From assembly GCA_029237695.1 (NCBI GenBank), contig CM055279.1:62531586-62595585 (forward strand): 64,000 bases of DNA. Reading direction: 5' to 3'. Made by a program: the position numbers and the translations under genes. The stretch's first letter is position 1. Each line of letters starts with the position of its first letter. This stretch comes from Conchocele bisecta. Taxonomy: Eukaryota > Mollusca > Bivalvia > Lucinida > Thyasiridae. The notes below the pieces were generated by a model. It saw nothing but the letters and a program-made list of their open reading frames with translations, was not told the origin of the DNA and made no database searches. This document shows, piece after piece, positions 57,101 through 64,000 of the stretch.

Positions 57101-57507
57101 CCATTGAGCGGTTCGTCATCCTGCTTTACGACAGAACAAGCACTGCAACCGATATCAACAAGGCACGCTGCAAACTATTTGCAAAGAAGAGTAATGTTCA
57201 ACTGATTCCGCCAACAAGAGCAGCCCTGAAGCAGCACGTTCGACGAGCAATATACCAGGGCGGACATGTCTGGGGTCAGGCCTTGGTTCCTGCACCAACA
57301 CTGCCATCACCAACCGACTGGGGTTGGGTCAAGACCAGCGGACTGTACGAACCTCTCTGGACAACGCTCCTCGAGGCATCCAAGGTCTGCCAGGAGCTTG
57401 TCTCCTGCAAATGCAAGAAGGGCTGCATCAAAAGGTGCAAGTGCAAGAAGGCCAGGCTGGATTGCACACCACTGTGTGCTTGTGATGGGGACTGCTCTCG
57501 GAACTGA
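54174..57507 (+). pseudogene. Element D protein: putative transposase/nuclease with CXC tail, two frameshifts
   Basis: Three overlapping frames (54174-55619, 55610-56056, 56053-57507) together cover one protein. They are separated by frame changes near 55506 and 56020, where homology to B passes from one frame to the next. Landmarks in order: ELVDRLAHMGISVSYDRVLS (matches A), LDHTNYGRWIPVHLRDMVEL, RRWMVAGPEVARLID, DGAVIHQML, WDRYNSDSLKGTARAKRGKG, NHEEADNRIMLHAAHA, RTVDTDDVVLAVALA, HALTGCDTVSCFAGHGK, GGHVWGQAL and the CXC domain (CKCKKGCIKRCKCKKARLDC...CACDGDC). The N-terminal zinc region of A is absent; a short ORF at 53993 (MAANCLFCYC) may be its remnant. Cut-and-paste transposition is the inferred role. 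Codon use is more GC-rich than the flanks, suggesting recent arrival. Confidence 0.85.
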
Positions 57508-57764
57508 ACTCGCAAACTCAGCTAAAAATTCTGAACTCTTCCAGACAGTACAGAGGGAATGTGAAACAGTGAACGTATCTGGATATTGCATTGAGCAGAT
57601 TATTTGTTGATTAACATGAAAATTGAATTTAGCGGTGTCGTTTGACGACAGAAGTATAACCTTTCAAATACCCACGGTTGATCTGATAAAAACAAGCCAC
57701 TAGAATCATTACTACCTGGTTATGTTACTTTTGTTATATTATCAATATGATTAGCATAATTGTG

Positions 57765-57952
57765 GTAACCCTTTCAACCCTGAATATATTAATGGAGTAT
57801 TCTATATTCAATGTCAGGCCAATCATTCATAGACTTACAACAGTTGGGTCAGTCCATTCATCAAAAGGGTTGTTTTCTGATTTTTTAAAATAATAACTGC
57901 AAATAGTGCAGATCCTGATGAGACGGCTCCTTACTCGGTTGAAAGGATTACT
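57765..57952. mobile_element. TTAACCCTTT MITE, copy 2, inside element D
   Basis: Ends TAACCCTTTCAACCC and GGTTGAAAGGATTA, with CAGATCCTGATGAGACGGCT matching the core of 44429-44675. TTAA sites have mutated. Confidence 0.65.
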
Positions 57953-58689
57953 ACATGTTAATTGGCATCTTAATTGTCGTGGACAATTTCCAAGAATAGC
58001 TATGATATTTAGCAGCAACATGCAACATAATGTTTGCACAACCCTTCAGAATAAAAAGTAGACCTATCACTGAAGGTGATTCATACCCCCGCACATTCCT
58101 TTGACAAAGTATCATACATTTTTAAAGAAAAGTATCACCTTTTGGCGGCCATCTTGGATGACATAATGATCCAATTGTGACAAAAGTGATGATGATGATT
58201 GTGATGTCGGAGCCATCAGCTCATTAATACCTTCGATTTGATATATTACACGACTGCCTTTGATGAAAAATGAAATTTGACCTAAATTTGACCTTTGACC
58301 TCCAAGTCTGACCTTGACCTTGGGTGTAGGGACACGTGTCATGTACGCGACACATTGTCTCATCGTGATGAACATTTGTGTGTGGTATTTCAAATCATTT
58401 TACTGCTGAGTTACTCAGTACTTCTCATTCATCTAGGGATAAGGCTTCCTCGGCAGTCACATGGCGGCCATTTTGGAAAATAGCCGCCACAGCCACCAGG
58501 GCGCAGTTGGCCGATGGCTCCACATCCAAATTTGTTCATAATACATTGGTCTAACTCTGTGCCAAGTTTGGTGCTTTTATCAAAAAGTGCACAATAGGTT
58601 TGAATTTCTTAGGTAATCCGCTGCACTATATCTAAACACAGTAACTATAACTTCCGACTTGGAAATGTAATACATACATGTATTAGAGA

Positions 58690-59240
58690 TTGTTATTGAT
58701 AATACATAATGTATCTATATCTCTATTAAGAATACCTATCTCTATAAGAAAATTCATATTATAAGAATACATATCTCTATAAGAATTACATGATCTCTAA
58801 ATAAGAATACATATCTCTAAATACTATTTCTATAAGAATACATATCTCTAACTTATCTCTATAACAATACTATCCATCTAAATACATATCTATAATAATA
58901 ACATCATATCTTACAATACTCTCTATAATAATACATATCTCTCAAAATACAATATCTCTATAACCTTACTACATCTCTAAAGCTAAATACATATCTCTAT
59001 AATAATACTATATAGAATACATATCTCTATAAGAAACCATATCTCTATAAGAATATACTCTATAAGAATACATATCTCATATAATAATACTATTCTACAT
59101 GTATAAGAATACATCTCTAAAATACTCTCTATAAGAATACCATTATAAAGAATACATATCTATAAGAATACATATCTCTATAAGAATACTATCTCATATC
59201 TATAGAATAATTCTAAATCATATCTTTAGAATCATATCTT
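58690..59240. repeat. Irregular microsatellite (ATCTCTATAAGAATACAT)n
   Basis: A roughly 18-bp AT-rich unit and its shortened variants fill 550 bp, directly beyond the right end of element D. Confidence 0.9.
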
Positions 59241-59410
59241 TATACCTGTGATTCTATCCAGGATTGGAAGCTTTCTAAATACTCGTAAGCACGTGGCTCA
59301 GCAAGCGAAAAGAACACGTATTACACATATGTTCTGTCTACAAGCATTACCAACACTGACTTAACAATTGTCAATTGATTTACAGCCACACTTGGTCGAG
59401 TATACAGTTT

Positions 59411-59840
59411 CAAGGTGTATGCCCACGTGGTTACAACAACAACAACAAATAATGAAACTTCCAGAAGCCCTCCGATTCAAAGTACGTATTCTTTTATTGT
59501 GTCCTTATAATTTTGATGAAATATGGCGCATCAAACGCGTGTTGTTAAGCTGCATTTGGTGGTCTCAGTACGTTGGCCCAAACTTATGTCGATTTTGAGA
59601 GGAATCGATTTCCGTGTCTACTGACACGGAAATCGATTTTTCGCAAAAACGACATAAGTATGTACCGAACTCCCGGGACCGCCAAATGCAGCTCGCGAAT
59701 ACGCGTTTGCTGCGCCATATTTCATTGAAATCCGTTGCCTGTTAAGGAAATTATCAAATAATACTTACCTTGGAGTGGGCGCGCTTTCAATACTTTCAGC
59801 TATTGTTGTTGTTGTTGTAACCACATGATCATGCACCTTG
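59411..59840. mobile_element. Foldback MITE, family CAAGGTG.ATG, copy 2
   Basis: Ends CAAGGTGTATGCCCACGTGG and CCACATGATCATGCACCTTG, flanked by AGTTT on both sides (59406-59410 and 59841-59845). The centre GAATCGATTTCCGTGTC...GACACGGAAATCGATT matches copy 1 at 680-1117. Confidence 0.88.
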
Positions 59841-59922
59841 AGTTTTACTAATTGCAAATACAGTTGCGAAGTATGGGGATACGAATACATGGCTAGTATT
59901 GAACCAATACATACATACATGT

Positions 59923-60192
59923 CAGGGGCGTCGGAACAGGTCCGGCAGGTCCGGCCACTGCCGGGTCAATAATTATAACACTATTTGTAATTCATGTATA
60001 AAAACAAACGGAATGTAAATATTTTTTCTGTATTTTTTCTCATTTCTCATCAAAAGTGTATGTTGTTACCACTCAGTTGAACCGTCTCGGCGAGACGGTT
60101 CAACTGAGTGGTAACAACATACCCTTTGGGTGGGCAATGGGAACACCCAGCCGATTCGCCGGACCAATCTTATGATACTTCCGGCGCATCTG
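59923..60192. mobile_element. hAT-like MITE 3 (CAGGGGCGTCGGAACAGG)
   Basis: The left end CAGGGGCGTCGGAACAGG and the right end ACTTCCGGCGCATCTG are inverted, with CATGT on both sides (59918-59922 and 60193-60197). Inside, 60058-60122 is a perfect hairpin with 32-bp arms and a single-base centre. Confidence 0.75.
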
Positions 60193-60561
60193 CATGTACA
60201 TTAAATAACAGCCTTCAATCTACACCTGTGCATATGTCTGTTATATGATGAGCTCGGTAGACACCCGCTGTCAATTACAATGAAAACGATGTTTAACTTA
60301 TGGTTTTGGAATATAATAGTGAGTCATACATGTAGCAACAATGATGATCAAACTTGGTTTTGGAATATATTTCGATTACAATTACTATTTATAAATGGCT
60401 ATACATTATTCATCAAATACTAAATAAAATTGGTCATTCACGCGACTATGAATTGTTCGAAACTTCTATTCTATTTCTATTTCTAACACTATTGAATATG
60501 AATTACGCTTGCCTAATCTAAATTGAAAAAAATCATATGTTCTACATATCTACTCGTGCAT
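60193..60561. other. No recognised feature
   Basis: AT-rich; TGGTTTTGGAATATA occurs twice (about 60301 and 60355). Confidence 0.4.
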
Positions 60562-60930
60562 GTAAATATCCGCCATGTTGTTGTAATACCAATTGTTAAG
60601 TACATGTATATATACAATCGTATACACACTCTGCTTCCAACATATCTTAACGTACATGCATGCACATGTAAATATCCGCCATATTGTTGTAATACCAATT
60701 GCTATGTACATATATATATACTCATATACACACACTCTGTTTACATGTCAATATCCACCATGTTGTCGATTCTACCAGTTGTTAGGTGCATGTACATATA
60801 CTCGTATACACACTCTATTTCAAACATGTCTACACATGCATATTTAAATGTCTGGCATGTTTTTGATAATACCAATAATTATCATGATCATGTGCATGTA
60901 TATACACTCATATACCACCGCATGGCCTGA
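60562..60930. repeat. Irregular tandem repeat, about 80-106 bp, four units
   Basis: GTAAATATCCGCCATGTTG recurs at about 60562, 60668, 60747 and 60846 with variants, each followed by TAATACCAATTG..A and (AC)/TATATA stretches. Confidence 0.75.
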
Positions 60931-61227
60931 GCATATAACGCTCAATAACGGTTAATATGTTCTTTTATATTCACAGACAGGGTCTATATTACGTATTTTA
61001 GTCACTCTGTGTCTCCAGACGGTAGAGTGTCGGTGGTATTTCGAATACGTTGTAACAGTTATCACTTCTGATTGCATACTTACATACATTGTAATATGCT
61101 TAATACATTATACGACACAGTATTGTGTGCTATAGTGGGCGCGTATAGTAGACGTATAGCCACATCTAACCAGTCCACGATCTATTGTACCTTGCTTGGG
61201 TCGGCATTTATCGTTTGACCATCTGAA
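60931..61227. other. No recognised feature
   Basis: No gene or repeat was identified. Confidence 0.35.
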
Positions 61228-61347
61228 AAATAAATAGAGAATAGTAGGTTAGTACCTTGAATGGGAAAACATATCTGACAATCCCGTTTCCGTGCCGCGC
61301 TAGATATGTTCCCCATTCACGGCACTAACCTACTATTCTATTTATCA
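61228..61347. repeat. Hairpin element with AATAAATAGAGAATAGTAGG arms
   Basis: AAATAGAGAATAGTAGGTTA and complement TAACCTACTATTCTATTT, plus GTACC / GGCAC and AACATATCT / AGATATGTT, are inverted around about 61287. Confidence 0.75.
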
Positions 61348-61534
61348 ACATTACAAATAGCTTTAAAATGACAAAAAATAACCCCATCCTCACTCATCCT
61401 CAAAATCGGAGAATCGACTAGTATGGCAACAGCACATATTCATACGCAGCGATTAGGTCGTATTGACAGGATATCAAAACATGTTTCACGGCACCGTGTT
61501 TCACGGCACATACGCACTGTGTTGACGGGATAAA

Positions 61535-62352
61535 TTAAAGGTACTTGCCCACTCAGTCGGCACAAAATGTTCGATTTATCAGAGACATCATCTGAGACAT
61601 GTTCTGGCAAAACAAACATTCATTTACCATTACCCAACGTATTATTATGCATTTTATATTAGACGTTAATATCCACCCTAATATTAGTGGCAATAACCGT
61701 GTTTCCTTAAAATGTTAACGGACATTACTATTTATTCTCTGTATTTATTTTTCGATGTGCAATAATCATACGCTATAATTTGTCGAAAATATTGTTTTCA
61801 TGTGACGCATTTACTTATTATAAATAATTAAAAATATAATCACTCATTTGCATATGAAAATAGCCTGCTACCACCGCGAGTGACTATCAGTAAACAATAA
61901 ATGATTATATCTGTATAGCGGGCATTCGTAATTTTTAGAACCGGTGGAATAGTGACACAATTATACACTTAATATTTAATTCCTATAAAAGAACAGTTTG
62001 TGCCCACAGTGGGGTCAACGTGTAAGTGCACAGTGGTCAACGTGTAAGTGCACACGAACGAACGACAGGTTGGAACGAACCTGTCGTGTTCGTTCGTGGT
62101 GTTGCAACTTACACGCTGACCCCACTCCTCAGTGGGGTTCAACGTGTAATTGCTCACACGAACGAACACGACAGTTTGGAAACGAACCTGCGTTTCTTCG
62201 TGTGCACTTACACGCTGACCCCACTCCACAGTGGGGTCAACGTGTAAGTGCACACACGAACGAACACGGACAGGTTGGAACGAACCTGTCGGTTCGTTCG
62301 TGTGTGCACTTACACGCTGACCCCACTGTACTGAGTGGGCATGTACCTTTAA
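61535..62352. mobile_element. TTAA-type MITE, copy 7, with an internal hairpin array
   Basis: Starts TTAAAGGTACTTGCCCACTC and ends GTGGGCATGTACCTTTAA. It has the usual family interior to about 62008, then an extra array of palindromes just inside the right TIR. Confidence 0.9.
62009..62334. repeat. Array of three tandem hairpins of about 105 bp
   Basis: Each unit runs CAGTGGGGTCAACGTGTAAG TGCACAC...GAACGAAC and returns through its complement to CTTACACGCTGACCCCACTG. Loops are at about 62085, 62187 and 62279. The first unit has an additional partial left arm. Confidence 0.9.
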
Positions 62353-62975
62353 AAGAAACTACATTGGAATGGTTGTATTATTGCATTTCGGCCAACCACG
62401 GTCTCAATGGTGCTAGGATACGTTTGTTTCATGTACAGTGACATGTCACAGACCACGAAACAAACGCACCCTAGCGCCGTCTTAAGCGAAGCACCTCAAC
62501 AATATAATATGAAGTTGGGGAATGCAAACTCAAGGTTATACGACTCGGAATATGCACATCTGTCTAATGTAATTAATGGATGTGTTCAATGATCACCAAC
62601 GAATGGAAAATTACCATTATATTTAGTATTACCTTACCTTTTGGAGCTACATGTAGCTCTAAATATGTAATGCTAGCTCTATTTGGAGCCAGCATTAATT
62701 ATTTGTAAATTGTTATGTAAATTTGGTGTTTCATACAACCGGCATACTACACTGAATATGGCGGACACGATCTTCAAATTATAAACCAAGTTAATAGATC
62801 CAGATATGAACAGAAATAATAAATCGCAAAAGTGGCATGGTTGCACCCTTTTCTGTTACATGTAAGGACTGTGCACATGCTGATCTGGATCTACACTTGC
62901 CTCAAACCCCATAAACCCATTTCTCCAATCACAAACACATATTCGCTATGCATTGCAATTATATAGAGGATATTA
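62353..62975. other. No recognised gene
   Basis: GGAGCTACATGTAGCTC and GCTAGCTCTATTTGGAGCC form a short hairpin region at about 62640-62692. An ORF at 62407-62592 has no support. Confidence 0.35.
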
Positions 62976-63025
62976 ATATTTTTGCAACGAATATGACATA
63001 TATGTCATATTCGTTGCAAAAATAT
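62976..63025. repeat. Perfect 50-bp palindrome
   Basis: Arms of 25 bp (ATATTTTTGCAACGAATATG ACATA) meet with no spacer at 63000/63001. Outer ends TATATAGAGGATATT and AATATTCTATTTATTATATA match other hairpins. Confidence 0.95.
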
Positions 63026-63603
63026 GAATATTCTATTTATTATATACCGCTCCATGGAAATTAGCAGTTTTTTTAGACTGTATATGGTAATGAATGTGTA
63101 TTTGCAGCCTATTTACGCTGGTTTCTTTCAGGTGCGCGTTATGAATATAGATAGCCGAAGTAGTCGGATTTTCACCGGAAGTTGTGTATTTCATCGACGA
63201 GAACATATGACTTTTATTTACATCGTATAACTACGTATTTCATGGGTAGGTATATAATAAAAGTATTTACTTTGTTGACATGGTTAATGCTAGTATGTGA
63301 ACAAGGGAATGTCACTATGGATTAACAAAGGATGTAACAAAGTGAGTATTGAATATACTACGTAGTTATTAGACGAACTTTCTGGTTGCATAACATAATG
63401 CCGAAATCAGTCAACAAGTGTAATACATATGATTCTTTGTTTTTTATTATTTCATCACACATTTTAGATTAAAGGTATTTGCATAAGCACAACCCCAGCC
63501 ATAAAACCCCAGCTTTACTGATTCCCAAATACGGTTAATGTAGTTGTGCCACGTCCATACATATTAAACTAATGTATCATGATATTTAATGGATATTTAA
63601 TGG
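63026..63603. other. No recognised feature
   Basis: No gene or repeat was identified. Confidence 0.35.
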
Positions 63604-64000
63604 ACGGCGTAAATTAACGGTAGGGATTCCTCCTTATTGGAATGACGATGTGCGTGGTTTGGCCCTCAGGTACGTTTTTATCTTTTGCTCTTTTGTTACC
63701 TGGGAGTTTAATTGGATTATTGCCAAAAATTTACTTTATAAAAGAAGTTAGATATTATTACTGATCCTACTGCTTTTGGGAGGGGCCAAGTGATTCTGGT
63801 GTGGCGAGGACCTGACACCAAATCAAGATTAAAATATATATTTTTTTATTGTAAATATTCAGTTATGATTTGGGGATTTTCCCCCCATTTGTACATGTAC
63901 TGGAACATGTACATGTACAGGTAATATATGGGATTTAGTACTAAACCCATTGACCTAGCCTGAAATGACCTTAGCTGTTGATAGGCCGTTAAACCCCAAC
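63604..64000 (+). mobile_element. GTTAAAC-tail SINE family, most complete copy, running to the window edge
   Basis: GGCGTAAATTAACGGTAGGG, TTGTTACCTGGGAGTTTAAT, GGGGCCAAGTGATTCTGGTG, GTAAATATTCAGTTATGAT and the tail GCTGTTGATAGGCCGTTAAA CCCCAAC. The uninterrupted ACCTGGGAGTTTAATTGG is the second unfilled comparison site for element B. Confidence 0.8.

Larger units (their letters stand above)
53525..58628 (+). mobile_element. Element D: 5.1-kb DNA transposon (TAGTGCAGCGGAT ends, TAT duplication)
   Basis: TIRs of about 420 bp run 53525-53945 and 58207-58628. They start TAGTGCAGCGGAT, continue GATAAAAGCACCAAACTTGG, and include AGGTCA half-site clusters and YY1-type cores. TAT flanks both sides (53522-53524 and 58629-58631). 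The plus-strand coding region (54174-57507) is the best preserved of the four related elements. Confidence 0.92.

Overview
The window looks like repeat-dense, AT-rich animal DNA, most probably from a bivalve mollusc. The mollusc reading rests on several copies of a short interspersed repeat whose tail reads GATAGGCCGTTAAAC(CCCAAC), on arrays of near-identical C2H2 zinc fingers, and on many short palindromic (foldback) and terminal-inverted-repeat elements. It is inferred from repeat style; no species marker is visible. No bacterial operons, rRNA, convincing tRNA or CRISPR were found.

Layout. 0-6.3 kb: the 3' end of a C2H2 zinc-finger gene, a spacer of TTAA-flanked MITEs, a complete 14-finger C2H2 gene (4007-5266), then a 39-bp minisatellite that looks like a decayed half finger. 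6.3-27.4 kb: no host gene recognised; a broken LINE, a Tc1 fragment, hAT-like and other MITEs, many hairpins and two arrays of ACGTTG motifs phased every 11 bp. 27.4-42.1 kb: nested transposons. Element B (27448-42138) interrupts a SINE. B in turn holds element A (28273-34072), a TTAA MITE and element C (37047-41804). 42.1-47.4 kb: a second TTAA MITE, a partly duplicated copy of the 1.6-5.3 kb region, and a 15-finger C2H2 array (45531-46829). 47.4-53.5 kb: hairpins, SINEs, a 1-kb inverted array of 63-bp units, and a 1.8-kb TIR element. 53.5-58.6 kb: element D, the best preserved member of the A/B/C clan. 58.6-64 kb: microsatellite, MITEs, a hairpin array and a SINE at the right edge.

Main discovery candidate. 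Elements A, B, C and D all begin with TAGT(C/G) and end with the complement, have long terminal inverted repeats, and are flanked by different 3-bp target duplications (TTA, TGG, GCT, TAT). All encode relatives of one protein. It has an N-terminal Cys/His region, a central Y-A-R...H motif, a C-terminal region with Asp-rich motifs (DGA, DRY..S.K..R, HEEAD, DTD, HALTGCDT) suggestive of a PIN/XPG-like nuclease, and a cysteine-rich CXC tail in A, B and D. Every copy here has frameshifts or stops. For A and B the insertions can be checked against unfilled sites inside this window.

The likely host genes are the three zinc-finger loci. They lie among transposons and are shaped by duplication: two share upstream sequence, and one has a repeated three-finger block. 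No functional link between fingers and transposons can be shown from the sequence alone.
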